The notes beneath the pieces were generated by a model. It ran no database searches. It was given only the letters and a program-made list of their open reading frames with translations, and was not told the DNA's origin. Below are positions 8,976 to 17,295 of a stretch of 64,000 nucleotides of DNA, one piece after another. The position numbers and the translations under genes were made by a program. The DNA is taken from the NCBI GenBank assembly GCA_045535935.1, contig JAZSMO010000039.1:30413-94412 (forward strand), given 5' to 3'. This DNA comes from SVFI01 sp045535935. Lineage in GTDB: Bacteria; Bacillota; Clostridia; Lachnospirales; Lachnospiraceae. How positions within the stretch are numbered: the first letter of the stretch is position 1; each line of letters begins with the position of its first letter.

Positions 8976-9418
8976 CTCTTTTCTCCTTCCGTCTCACCTC
9001 TCATCCTTGCGAGCGTTTTTTCTATTGCACCGAGTGCTTCTGCCGGATCTGATATATCTCTTACCGCTGTTTCCATCGGGCAAAATCCGGTATCTGTGCG
9101 ATTTCGAATTGCATCGGCCAGCACACCGTAGTTTACATAAATATCATACTTATGTAAAGTGTCCAGGGCAGGGCGACTCACTACATCCGCACAAATCTCC
9201 TTTGCGCCGAGCAGCACATAAAGAAAGGCGGCCGCCTTTCCCACCACTTTATCCGCAGCAGAAAACCCTTGCTCCATCGCATTTCCATGGTAGCATTCCA
9301 GTAACGGGCGCACGCCTCGTTCTTTACTTATGTAAACCTTTTCTCCTTTAACAAATGCACATGTAAGCCCACGACTCCGAAGCATCTGCACTGCTTTTTC
9401 CAAATTTTCAGACTGCAT
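8972..9418 (-). CDS. DUF1893 protein (cytidine-deaminase-like fold)
   Basis: A 148-residue protein that matches DUF1893 (TM1506 family), whose known structure belongs to the cytidine deaminase-like superfamily. Seen here are SRGLTCAFVKGEKVYIS near the N-terminus, DKVVGKAAAFLYVLLGAKEI in the middle and a closing region with FCPMETAV. The true start is ATG at 9418 with GGGGAA upstream; a longer open frame exists but overlaps the ECF gene. It begins 5 bp after that gene and overlaps the NhaC start. Three copies of the TTATGTAAA motif (two full, one of nine bases) lie in this short gene. Biochemical role unknown. Confidence 0.8.
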   Translation of the reverse strand: MQSENLEKAVQMLRSRGLTCAFVKGEKVYISKERGVRPLLECYHGNAMEQGFSAADKVVGKAAAFLYVLLGAKEICADVVSRPALDTLHKYDIYVNYGVLADAIRNRTDTGFCPMETAVRDISDPAEALGAIEKTLARMRGETEGEKR

Positions 9419-9423
9419 CACAC

Positions 9424-9999
9424 TTATATTCCCCGTCTCATACGTTTTTGCTGCACGAAATAGAGAAGTACAGGTAAAACAAGAAGCTGAATCATTATGC
9501 CCCAAATTCCAACAGTAATGTATTTCCATGCCATACCGATGACAAGTGTCTGACTTCCGAGAAGATAAACGGAACAGGCTACCGCAAGAGAACGCGCTGC
9601 TCTTCCCGCAATCTGTGCCACTACTAATTTGACGACATTGTTCCATTTGCTGCGCTGCATAAGACCTGCCGCCAATCCGTATACCGCAAGCTCAATTGTA
9701 ATATACGGAAGCATCATGGAGGTCGGCATTCCGGTAAGCAGATAACTTACAGCCGGTGACAATACCCCTGCTGCAGCTCCAGCCGCCGGTCCCATCAAAA
9801 ATCCGATGAACAACACCGGTAAATGCATCGGAAGAAGCATCTCTCCGATTCCGCTTCCTGCCCCTACTGCCGTTCCTGCTACATGTACCAGCTGCGGAAG
9901 AATGATTGCAGCGGCAACCGCCATGCAAACTGCAACTGTTTTCGTGCGTATTTGCGATATTTTTATCCATGTAACAAATGTTTTTGCTTTTGCTTTCAT
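9424..9999 (-). CDS. ECF transporter S component
   Basis: A 191-residue hydrophobic protein with about six membrane segments, resembling the substrate-specific S components of energy-coupling factor vitamin transporters. The stretch LPMHLPVLFIGFLMGPAAGA is typical of the family's membrane-embedded binding region. No ECF ATPase or T component is nearby, as expected for a group II system that shares a module encoded elsewhere. Substrate unknown; its tight pairing with DUF1893 may be the best clue. Confidence 0.82.
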   Translation of the reverse strand: MKAKAKTFVTWIKISQIRTKTVAVCMAVAAAIILPQLVHVAGTAVGAGSGIGEMLLPMHLPVLFIGFLMGPAAGAAAGVLSPAVSYLLTGMPTSMMLPYITIELAVYGLAAGLMQRSKWNNVVKLVVAQIAGRAARSLAVACSVYLLGSQTLVIGMAWKYITVGIWGIMIQLLVLPVLLYFVQQKRMRRGI

Positions 10000-10033
10000 A
10001 ATTTCTTTCCTTTCCTATTCTGCTTTTTATCAT

Positions 10034-11164
10034 CTACTTCATTTTATCAGCAAAATCCTTTAATGCCTTGGAAATTTCGATCTGCTGCGGACATACCGCC
10101 TCACAGCTCTTGCATCCCAAGCACGCATCCGGATGCTTCTCTTTATCGATTGCCATCAGACCAAACTCCGGCAAAAATCCTCCGCCGGTGAAAATATGTT
10201 CATTGTAAAGCTCCAAAAGCGTCGGTATATCAAGGCCCTTCGGACATTTTGCAGTGCAATAGCGACAAGCCGTACACGGAAGTGCGATTTTTCCGGTCAT
10301 CTTTGCTGCAATCTCTTTTATGCACTTCATTTCTCTCTCATCAAGCGGAGCGTCTGTCTCAAAGGTCCGAATGTTATCCGTAAGCTGCTGCATATCAGAC
10401 ATTCCTGATAAAATCATTGTCACTGACGGTAAGCTCTGAAGAAAACGGAATGCCCAACCCGGAACTGTTTCCTCCGGACGCAGCTCGCTTAACTGCGCAC
10501 AGTACTCCTGCTCCATCTTTACCAGTTTCCCTCCCCGGAGCGGCTCCATCACCCACACCGGAATTCCGTAGGACTGCACAAGCTCCACCTTTTTATTCAC
10601 TTTCTGGAACTCCCAGTCAATGTAATTGATCTGCAACTGGCAAAACTCCATTGCATGACCGTATTTCTCCAAGAAGCGGTTCACCACCTCATAGCTTCCG
10701 TGTGCAGAAAATCCCAGATGACGAATGCGTCCGTTTTCCTTTTGTTTCATGAGATATTCAAATATACCGTATTTTTCATCCAGATACGCATCGATATTAA
10801 TCTCGCATACGTTGTGAAACAGATAAAAGTCAAAATACTCTTTCTTTGTCTTTTCCAGCTGTTTCTCAAAAATCTCCTCCACTTTGTCCATATTGGAAAT
10901 GTCATAGCCCGGAAACTTGCTTGCCAGATAATAACTTTCTCTCGGATAGTCATTTAAAATCTCACCGATTACAATTTCTGACTGTCCGTTATGATAGCCC
11001 CACGCCGTATCATAATAATTGATTCCGTTCTCCATGGCATAGGCTACCATCTCCTTTGTCTTTTCCACATCGATGTCCGCATCATTCCCGCTGCAAAGCG
11101 GAAGACGCATCGCTCCGAATCCGAGCAAAGATAATTTCTTTCCTTGAAACTCTTTGTAAACCAT
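10034..11164 (-). CDS. Aldo/keto reductase with C-terminal 4Fe-4S domain
   Basis: A 376-residue enzyme. The first about 280 residues form the AKR barrel with the catalytic tetrad visible as Asp and Tyr in NYYDTAWGYHNG, Lys in LASKFP and His in YLFHN. The C-terminus has two ferredoxin-like clusters, CTACRYCTAKCPKG and CLGCKSCEAVCPQQ. ATG at 11164 is preferred over an upstream TTG because AGGAGGG lies 6 bp before it. It follows a paralogue by 30 bp. The physiological substrate is unknown. Confidence 0.88.
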   Translation of the reverse strand: MVYKEFQGKKLSLLGFGAMRLPLCSGNDADIDVEKTKEMVAYAMENGINYYDTAWGYHNGQSEIVIGEILNDYPRESYYLASKFPGYDISNMDKVEEIFEKQLEKTKKEYFDFYLFHNVCEINIDAYLDEKYGIFEYLMKQKENGRIRHLGFSAHGSYEVVNRFLEKYGHAMEFCQLQINYIDWEFQKVNKKVELVQSYGIPVWVMEPLRGGKLVKMEQEYCAQLSELRPEETVPGWAFRFLQSLPSVTMILSGMSDMQQLTDNIRTFETDAPLDEREMKCIKEIAAKMTGKIALPCTACRYCTAKCPKGLDIPTLLELYNEHIFTGGGFLPEFGLMAIDKEKHPDACLGCKSCEAVCPQQIEISKALKDFADKMK

Positions 11165-11194
11165 ACCATTCCCTCCTTCTTGCAATATCAGGTA

Positions 11195-12373
11195 TTAGTA
11201 CTTCAAAAACGTTCCGACAAACCACTTCGCAATCTTATAAGGCGGTCCTTCCAATCGGCGTTTTGCTTTCTTCAGTTCCCTGCGAATCGGAATGCCCTGC
11301 GGGCAGTGCTGTTCACATTTGCCGCACTCAATACAATTCGATGCCGAGGTTGCGTCTTTCCGCAGAACGGTACAGAGAATATGTTCCTGAAATGCTTTCG
11401 AATATCCATCCGTATAGCTCTTGTTATAGATGGCAAAGGTTCCCGGAATATCCACCTTTTTCGGACATGGCATACAGTAACCGCATCCGGTACATCCGAC
11501 CTTCATCTTTTCGTTGATTGCCTTTACCACATCGGCAAGAAGTTTCTCATCCTGCTCGGAAAATTCGCCGATTCGCGACTCGGAAGCACTGTGGACATTT
11601 TCCTCCACCATCTCCATGGAGTTCATGCCCGAAAGCACGCAGGTTACCTGCGGCTGATTCCAAAGCCAACGCAATGCCCACTGCGCCGGTGTTCTCTTGA
11701 CTTCATAATTTGCAAAAAGTTTCTCGGCCTTTTCCGGAAGGTTATTCACGAGTCTGCCTCCGCGCAGAGGTTCCATAATGATGACCGGTATTCCTTTTGC
11801 CGCCGCATACTCAAGCCCTTTGCGTCCCGCCTGGGAATGCTCATCCAGATAATTGTACTGAATCTGGCAAAAATCCCAGTCATACGCATCAATCAGTTGA
11901 CAGAACATGTCGGTATTTCCATGATAAGAAAAACCGATCTGGCGGATTGCACCACTTGCTTTCTTTTCCTTAAGCCACTGCTCGATCCCGTCTGCCACAA
12001 GCCGCTCCCACGACTTGATATCGGAAAGCATGTGCATCAGATAATAATCCACATAGTCCGTGCGCAGGCGCGAAAGCTGTTCGCCGAAGCATTTTTCCGC
12101 AGACTCTGTATTTTTCATGAGATAGTGCGGCAATTTCGTAGCGATGCTGACCTTCTCACGAATTCCGTTTTTCTCCAGAATTTTGCCGAGCGTCTGCTCA
12201 CTTCCCGGGTAGATATAGGCTGTGTCATAATAGTTTACGCCTGCGCTGTACGCCGCCATAATCTCTTTCTCTGCCTTATCCACATCCGGCGAGCCGGCTT
12301 TCTGCGAAAAACGCATACAGCCATAGCCGAGCACCGATATTTTATTTCCGTATTTGTCATTGCGATACTGCAT
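11195..12373 (-). CDS. Aldo/keto reductase with C-terminal 4Fe-4S domain (paralogue)
   Basis: A 392-residue protein of the same architecture as its downstream neighbour. The catalytic residues are seen in NYYDTAYIYPG, IATKLPHYL and YYLMHML. The iron-sulfur motifs are CTGCGYCMPCP and CIECGKCEQHCPQG. It starts 2 bp after the SDR gene, so the SDR and both AKR genes form one unit, probably acting on related carbonyl or sugar-derived substrates. Confidence 0.88.
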   Translation of the reverse strand: MQYRNDKYGNKISVLGYGCMRFSQKAGSPDVDKAEKEIMAAYSAGVNYYDTAYIYPGSEQTLGKILEKNGIREKVSIATKLPHYLMKNTESAEKCFGEQLSRLRTDYVDYYLMHMLSDIKSWERLVADGIEQWLKEKKASGAIRQIGFSYHGNTDMFCQLIDAYDWDFCQIQYNYLDEHSQAGRKGLEYAAAKGIPVIIMEPLRGGRLVNNLPEKAEKLFANYEVKRTPAQWALRWLWNQPQVTCVLSGMNSMEMVEENVHSASESRIGEFSEQDEKLLADVVKAINEKMKVGCTGCGYCMPCPKKVDIPGTFAIYNKSYTDGYSKAFQEHILCTVLRKDATSASNCIECGKCEQHCPQGIPIRRELKKAKRRLEGPPYKIAKWFVGTFLKY

Positions 12374-12375
12374 CT

Positions 12376-13398
12376 TTACACCTCTGTTTTCGCTTTTTCC
12401 AGCGCTTCAATCACACGGTCGCACCAAGCATCAAACTCCGGATCTTCCACCTGATACTCCGGATGTTCCATGATATATGCAAGTGCTCTGCGAACTCCGT
12501 GTTCAAAACGCACTTTTGTTGTCATATCAGGTACTGCGCGTTTCAATTTACTATTGTCAAAAGCAACGGAAACCGACTTATCTCCGATCAGACTTCCGGT
12601 GAAATCAAATCCGTATTTATCTCCTGTTGCAGCCAAAAACTCCGAAGATACATAATATGGCTTGAGCGTTACACCCAATGCATCTGCGATCGTCTGATAA
12701 ATCTGATTCCATGTCAGAATCTCATCTCCTGTAATATGGAACGCTTCACCAATAGCATGACGGTTTCCCATAAGCCCCGTAAAACCAATGGCAAAATCTT
12801 CATTAAACGTCACTGTCCACAGCGAACTTCCGTCTCCCTGAATGATGACCGGTTTCCCCTCCATCATTCGTTTGATTACCTGCCAATAACCATTCTTTCC
12901 GTGCACACCGAGCGGGATATTGCGCTCATCATAGGTATGACTCGGGCGCACAATCGTAACAGGGAATCCTTCCTTGCGATATTTTTCCATCAAAAATTCT
13001 TCGCTTGCGATCTTATCGCGGGAATACTGCCAGTGCGGATTGGAAAGCGCCGTCCCCTCCGTAATCACATAGGAAGCCGCCGGCTTGTGATAGGCAGAGG
13101 CAGAACTGATATATATATACTGGCGCGTCTTTCCGTGAAAGAGTCTGTAATCTCTCTCCACATCCTCCACATGAAATCCGATAAACTCGCAGACTGTGTC
13201 AAATGTCATGTCTTTCAGTTTCTCACATACTTCATCCTCGTTATGGATATCTGCAACAATCTGTTTCACTCCTGCCGGCAACTCTGATTCTCTGTTTCCG
13301 CGGTTCATCACCCAGACCTCCCACAGCGGATCCTGTGCAAGACGCTTTACTATTGCCATACTGATGGTTCCTGTTCCTCCGATAAATAATGCTTTCAT
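12376..13398 (-). CDS. NAD(P)-dependent epimerase/dehydratase-like SDR
   Basis: A 340-residue extended short-chain dehydrogenase. The N-terminal Rossmann motif is FIGGTGTISMAI and the catalytic pair is in YSRDK (YxxxK), with a serine in YISSASAYH. The closest general relatives are nucleotide-sugar epimerases and CSP41-like proteins; the exact reaction cannot be told. ATG at 13398 has GGGGG about 10 bp upstream; an ATG three codons earlier would sit too close to it. It is the first gene of an apparent eight-gene minus-strand run ending at 5879. Confidence 0.8.
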   Translation of the reverse strand: MKALFIGGTGTISMAIVKRLAQDPLWEVWVMNRGNRESELPAGVKQIVADIHNEDEVCEKLKDMTFDTVCEFIGFHVEDVERDYRLFHGKTRQYIYISSASAYHKPAASYVITEGTALSNPHWQYSRDKIASEEFLMEKYRKEGFPVTIVRPSHTYDERNIPLGVHGKNGYWQVIKRMMEGKPVIIQGDGSSLWTVTFNEDFAIGFTGLMGNRHAIGEAFHITGDEILTWNQIYQTIADALGVTLKPYYVSSEFLAATGDKYGFDFTGSLIGDKSVSVAFDNSKLKRAVPDMTTKVRFEHGVRRALAYIMEHPEYQVEDPEFDAWCDRVIEALEKAKTEV

Positions 13399-13437
13399 GG
13401 TTTGCATACCCCCTATTCTTTTTTATCCTGCTTCAGA

Positions 13438-13470
13438 TTTATAAACAAAGGGTTACCCTAAGGTAACCCC
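13438..13470 (-). terminator. Terminator of the vitamin B6/macro operon
   Basis: A perfect 8-bp stem, GGGTTACC (13450-13457) with GGTAACCC (13462-13469), and a 4-nt loop, followed on the minus strand by CTTTGTTTAT. It lies 20 bp downstream of the SseB-macro gene. Confidence 0.75.
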
Positions 13471-13489
13471 TTATCTCTTAATTTGCTAT

Positions 13490-14422
13490 TTATTTTTTCT
13501 GCACCAGTTTGTTATATTCTTCCAGTTCTTCCTTTCGGAAACAGCAGAAGTATACATTTAATGTCACATCTTTGTGCTCCTCAAACCAGCGTATAACTGC
13601 TGCCAGCGAAATCTTTGCAGCCTCCTCCAACGGATATCCGTAAACTCCCGTGGAAATCCCCGGAAAAGCAACCGACATGCATCCGTTTTTCCAAGCAAGC
13701 TCCAGTGCATTCATGTAACATGCAGCCAGCTGATTGGCCTCCTTTGCCTCGCCGGTATATTTCGGTCCCACGGCATGAATAATATAGTCCGCATTTTTCA
13801 GATCGTAAGCTCCTGTTGCCTTGGCTCCGCCGGTCGGACATCCGCCGAGCGCTTTACATGCTTCCAAAAGCATCGGTCCCGCTGCCCTGTGAATCGCACC
13901 GTCGACGCCTCCGCCTCCGAGCAGTGTCTCATTCGCCGCATTGACAATGGCGCCCGCATGAACAAAAAGTACACTTCCGTTTATAAATGTGAGCTGAGAA
14001 TGAAGTTCACGCTTTAAAATCACATCCAATGTCTCTCTCGTAATCATCAATTTTTTATCCCACGGGTTAATAATAAAACCGAGGCAATTCGGCCATTTGT
14101 CCAACGCATCGACCATATCACTGAGTTTGCAGTCGACCACCACCGTCTCTTCCCCTTTATCCACCTGCTTTGCACAGGTAAAAAGCGGAATGTAATATTT
14201 GCCTCTCTGCTTTGCATCAATCAATTTGAAATTAATATGCTCTGTATCCACCATCAAATCCTCTGCAGATTCCGGTGTATGTACCGGGACAATAAACTGC
14301 ATCTCATGATCAAGTCCCAGTTTGATTGCATTAAAGATAGGCGCCGGATTCGCACCTTCTCCTGCAAAATACCAGTTTTCGATGGCTCTTTCCACCTCTA
14401 ATGTATAATTTGTCTGACTCAT
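13490..14422 (-). CDS. SseB-domain/macro-domain fusion protein
   Basis: A 310-residue protein in two parts. Residues about 5-130 resemble the SseB N-terminal domain; residues about 145-305 form a macro domain with NAANETLLGGGGVDGAIHRA and FPGISTGVYGYPLEEAA, the ADP-ribose-binding and O-acetyl-ADP-ribose deacetylase signatures. It likely binds or hydrolyses ADP-ribose derivatives. ATG at 14422 follows GGAGGA. It is the last gene of a four-gene run with a radical SAM protein and vitamin B6 genes; the link to B6 is not obvious. Confidence 0.87.
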   Translation of the reverse strand: MSQTNYTLEVERAIENWYFAGEGANPAPIFNAIKLGLDHEMQFIVPVHTPESAEDLMVDTEHINFKLIDAKQRGKYYIPLFTCAKQVDKGEETVVVDCKLSDMVDALDKWPNCLGFIINPWDKKLMITRETLDVILKRELHSQLTFINGSVLFVHAGAIVNAANETLLGGGGVDGAIHRAAGPMLLEACKALGGCPTGGAKATGAYDLKNADYIIHAVGPKYTGEAKEANQLAACYMNALELAWKNGCMSVAFPGISTGVYGYPLEEAAKISLAAVIRWFEEHKDVTLNVYFCCFRKEELEEYNKLVQKK

Positions 14423-14435
14423 GTTATTCCTCCGA

Positions 14436-15032
14436 TCAAGCGAATTTTCGTATTTTGAGATAAACACCTCGCTCATCCGCTATTTTCTGACACGCTTCGA
14501 TCTCTTCCTTCGGAAGTACATCAACGATAGAAAACTGCGTATGCATGGAGGCATCTTTCGCCAGAGAAGCAAAATCGAGCATCGCAGGAAATGCATTCGC
14601 AAACTGCGGTCTTGTAACTTCCTGATATTTCTCTGCAGTCGGCGCATTCAGGCTGATGGAGACACTGTCCACCACCTTTGCAAGTTCCGGTACAATATTC
14701 CGCCCATGGTACAGATTTGCAAGCCCGTTTGTGTTCAGGCGAATCCGAATCCCATACTTCTCTTTGGCATAGGCCGCACTCGCAATCAAATTCTCTAATG
14801 CACAGGTCGGCTCTCCATATCCACAATACACTAATTCATCGTATTCTGTAAAGTCAAATTCATCCATTGCCTTCTTAATTTCTTCTAAAGTCGGCTCCTT
14901 TGTAAACCACAGATTATCTGCTTCGCCTACGCTGTCCCTGTGTGATCGGATACAAAACGTGCAGCTGCAGTCACAACGATTGGTTATATTCGCATAAATC
15001 TGATTTTTGTAGGTATATAAAATATCTGCCAT
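14436..15032 (-). CDS. TatD-associated radical SAM protein
   Basis: A 198-residue radical SAM protein with the cluster-binding motif CDCSCTFC (CxxxCxxC) near residue 20, the YCGYGEPT (GGE-like) motif and RLNTNGLANL on the next strand. It matches the family usually found next to TatD DNases, although no tatD is present here. It is short for a radical SAM enzyme and lacks an obvious auxiliary cluster domain. Its reaction is unknown. It starts 12 bp after the ECF-like gene. Confidence 0.82.
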   Translation of the reverse strand: MADILYTYKNQIYANITNRCDCSCTFCIRSHRDSVGEADNLWFTKEPTLEEIKKAMDEFDFTEYDELVYCGYGEPTCALENLIASAAYAKEKYGIRIRLNTNGLANLYHGRNIVPELAKVVDSVSISLNAPTAEKYQEVTRPQFANAFPAMLDFASLAKDASMHTQFSIVDVLPKEEIEACQKIADERGVYLKIRKFA

Positions 15033-15044
15033 TGCTCTCTTCCC

Positions 15045-15542
15045 CTATTCCATAAATCTTTTTTTCATACCACTTTTGTCCAGCGCCGCTGCCAGGACCA
15101 GAAATACACATGCACTCCCCGCGGACTGAATCAACGTCTGTCCCATCGTTACCGCAAGTACAGCTCCCTGCTCAAACAGGATACATTCTGCTGCGTAATA
15201 ACCGAATCCGGAGATGAAATATGCCAATATGGTTGACATAACATTTCTGTGATTGATAAACCTTCCTTCTTTTTCCGAAAACGGTAACACAAGGAGCATC
15301 TTAATGATAATGGTAGCCGGTGCCCACATTGGTGCGGTGAGCAAATCCGCCATCCCACCACCGATTGCAGCTGCCGCAAGTGCGTATGGCTTCGGCAGCA
15401 TAGCCGCTGCCAGATAGATGATGGCATCCCCAAAATGGAGATATCCACCATTGATCCCAATGGGAATATGACAGATATAAGCTGTCATAAGGGTAATCAT
15501 CGCTGCCATGACACCTGTCACCGCCATATATTTTATCTTCAT
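15045..15542 (-). CDS. TIGR04002 membrane protein, candidate vitamin B6 ECF S component
   Basis: A 165-residue protein with five to six membrane segments, including GGYLHFGDAIIYLAAAMLP and IGGGMADLLTAPMWAPATII, features shared with ECF-transporter S components. It matches the TIGR04002 group as I recall it. Because it sits 13 bp after a pyridoxal-type kinase gene, the likeliest substrate is pyridoxal, pyridoxine or pyridoxamine, trapped after import by phosphorylation. That assignment is inference from context. Confidence 0.75.
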   Translation of the reverse strand: MKIKYMAVTGVMAAMITLMTAYICHIPIGINGGYLHFGDAIIYLAAAMLPKPYALAAAAIGGGMADLLTAPMWAPATIIIKMLLVLPFSEKEGRFINHRNVMSTILAYFISGFGYYAAECILFEQGAVLAVTMGQTLIQSAGSACVFLVLAAALDKSGMKKRFME

Positions 15543-15555
15543 AACAAATCATCTC

Positions 15556-16404
15556 CTAAAGTAGCCTTGATAAGTATTTTTCAAAATACACTCCATGCGC
15601 CGCCGAAATCTGCTCTGCCGAGGCCTCTTCAATGGCTTCCTGTAAAAAATAAGTCGCTTTTTCCATCGCCTTACGGATACTCAGTCCCTTGACAAGCGAA
15701 GCGCTGATAACCGATGCAAACAAATCACCCGTCCCGGAAAATCCCATGCCTGTGTATGGATTCTCAACATAAAAGCTATCCTGCTTTGAAACTGCCAGAT
15801 TCCCGATGTACTCTTTGCCGTTAATCTCCCGGATAATTCCGGTTACTACGATATACTTCGTCCGATCGGATTCTTTCAGCAAATTGCGCACAATCGCCTC
15901 TATTTGGTTTACATAATCCTCATCCTTTCGGTGCTTCACCACTGCTTTGTATTCTATATCAGCAAGCATGCAAAGCTCCGTCAAATTCGGAGTCAGGGCA
16001 TCTGCACGTTTCATAAGCTGCTTCATTCCCTGCACCAGTTCCCGGCTATGCATCGTATAAGGCTCCCCATGGTCGCCCATGACCGGGTCGGCAAGATAAA
16101 TGTTATCCTCCGTCTGAAATTCATCCAGAAAACGAAGCACCTTCTCTATCTGCTGGGCTCCCTCCAAATAACCGGAATAAATTCCGTCAAAGGATGCTCC
16201 CATTTGCTTCCACTGCTCCGTAAAATGGTCCATCCGGTCCGTAAAATCATCGCAATAATAATTTTTAAATCCTGTCTGCGCCGTCAAAACCGCAGTCGGA
16301 AGCGGACAAGCCTGCATTCCCATCACAGAAATGACCGGAATCGCAGCTGTCAGCGAACATCTGCCAAAACCGGACAAATCGTTAATAAGTGCTATTTTCT
16401 TCAT
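15556..16404 (-). CDS. pdxY: Pyridoxamine/pyridoxal kinase (PdxY-like)
   Basis: A 282-residue ribokinase-fold enzyme that phosphorylates B6 vitamers to make pyridoxal phosphate. The N-terminus ALINDLSGFGRCSLTAAIP, the middle ADPVMGDHGEPY and the C-terminal anion-hole motif FSGTGDLFASV (GTGD) are diagnostic. ATG at 16404 is chosen because AGGAG lies 9 bp upstream; an in-frame GTG three codons earlier would abut that site. It is the first gene of the operon and has its own promoter flanked by an inverted repeat. Confidence 0.9.
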   Translation of the reverse strand: MKKIALINDLSGFGRCSLTAAIPVISVMGMQACPLPTAVLTAQTGFKNYYCDDFTDRMDHFTEQWKQMGASFDGIYSGYLEGAQQIEKVLRFLDEFQTEDNIYLADPVMGDHGEPYTMHSRELVQGMKQLMKRADALTPNLTELCMLADIEYKAVVKHRKDEDYVNQIEAIVRNLLKESDRTKYIVVTGIIREINGKEYIGNLAVSKQDSFYVENPYTGMGFSGTGDLFASVISASLVKGLSIRKAMEKATYFLQEAIEEASAEQISAAHGVYFEKYLSRLL

Positions 16405-16452
16405 ATGGCACACTCCTGCTTTTCATTCCTGTATAAAAATCTACTCCTCATT

Positions 16453-16496
16453 TGGTTATATGGTAATATCCAGTTTTTATCAATTTTATATAACCA
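16453..16496 (-). promoter_or_regulatory. Promoter of the pdxY operon with operator-like inverted repeat
   Basis: On the minus strand TTGATA (16478-16483) and TATAAC (16455-16460) are 17 bp apart. A 9-bp inverted repeat brackets them: TGGTTATAT at 16453-16461, overlapping the -10, and its complement ATATAACCA at 16488-16496, just upstream of the -35. Such placement suggests repression. No regulator gene is adjacent. Confidence 0.6.
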
Positions 16497-16504
16497 GATA
16501 GCAT

Positions 16505-16538
16505 ATAAAAAAGCGGATGCTACAGCATCCACTTTTTC
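16505..16538 (-). terminator. Terminator overlapping the end of the response-regulator gene
   Basis: GGATGCT (16515-16521) pairs with AGCATCC (16524-16530), followed on the minus strand by TTTTTTATATGC. The stem includes the last codons and the stop of the regulator gene at 16520. Confidence 0.75.
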
Positions 16539-17269
16539 CTTTCGAAATATTGATCAATCGTTTCCACAATCTGTTTCGGTTCCATGGTTTTGAGCAAATA
16601 GCCTTCCGGTTTCAATGCCGAAACACTCAGAACGCTTTCCCTGTCATTTTTATTGGTTAGGAATACAACCGGCACATCGGAAAACTCCGACTCAGCCCTA
16701 ATCATCTCCAGCACCTGCTTCCCATCGCAGACCGGCATCTCATAATCAAGAAGTATCAGATCCGGACGGCTCATCGCCAGATATTTGATTGCCATGGCTC
16801 CCGAGTTGGCAAGAATGACCTGATATTTATCCTCCAGCCATCCCTTCACGCTTCGGAGCATAGCACCGGAATCATCCACCACAAGAATCTTTTTCTTTAA
16901 ATGAGACGTATCTTCCTTGATAAACTTATCTGCAGCAGCTATGACTTCTTTAATGTCAACCGGTCGGCAAAATTCTTTTTTAACAAACTGATTCGGAATA
17001 ATTCCTTTTACTTTCTCTACATGATCTCTGTCTCCAAAAATGTAAACCGGAATACTTTCTTCTATAATCCTGTCTTTTATGTATATGATACCTTCCATAC
17101 TCAATTCATCTGCCCAAAGAATAACAAGCCGCACATCATCCGTGGTTTTCTTCATCTCACTTGGATTATCTTCCACATGAACTACATCATGGCCTTTTTC
17201 CGCAAGCTGTTCCCGCAAAGAATTCACGATAAAATTATTTTTCTCTGAGATGATTAAAATCTTTTTCAT
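16520..17269 (-). CDS. Response regulator with pseudo-receiver and receiver domains
   Basis: A 249-residue protein with no output domain. Residues about 3-120 have a receiver fold (KKILIISEKN at the first strand, FVKKEF near the end) but the expected phospho-acceptor strand reads LVILWADEL, with no aspartate in the usual place. Residues about 130-245 form a normal receiver: ILVVDDSG acidic pair, LILLDYEMP phospho-acceptor and FLTNK. The start is ATG at 17269 after GGAGG. It follows the hybrid kinase gene by 26 bp and is its likely partner in a phosphorelay. Confidence 0.85.
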   Translation of the reverse strand: MKKILIISEKNNFIVNSLREQLAEKGHDVVHVEDNPSEMKKTTDDVRLVILWADELSMEGIIYIKDRIIEESIPVYIFGDRDHVEKVKGIIPNQFVKKEFCRPVDIKEVIAAADKFIKEDTSHLKKKILVVDDSGAMLRSVKGWLEDKYQVILANSGAMAIKYLAMSRPDLILLDYEMPVCDGKQVLEMIRAESEFSDVPVVFLTNKNDRESVLSVSALKPEGYLLKTMEPKQIVETIDQYFERKKWML

Positions 17270-17295
17270 TCCATATTCCTCCGCCTTACACAATT

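Noticed and set aside
11144..12454. 436-codon plus-strand open frame opposite an aldo/keto reductase
   Set aside because: Shadow frame; the minus-strand protein has complete catalytic and Fe-S motifs.
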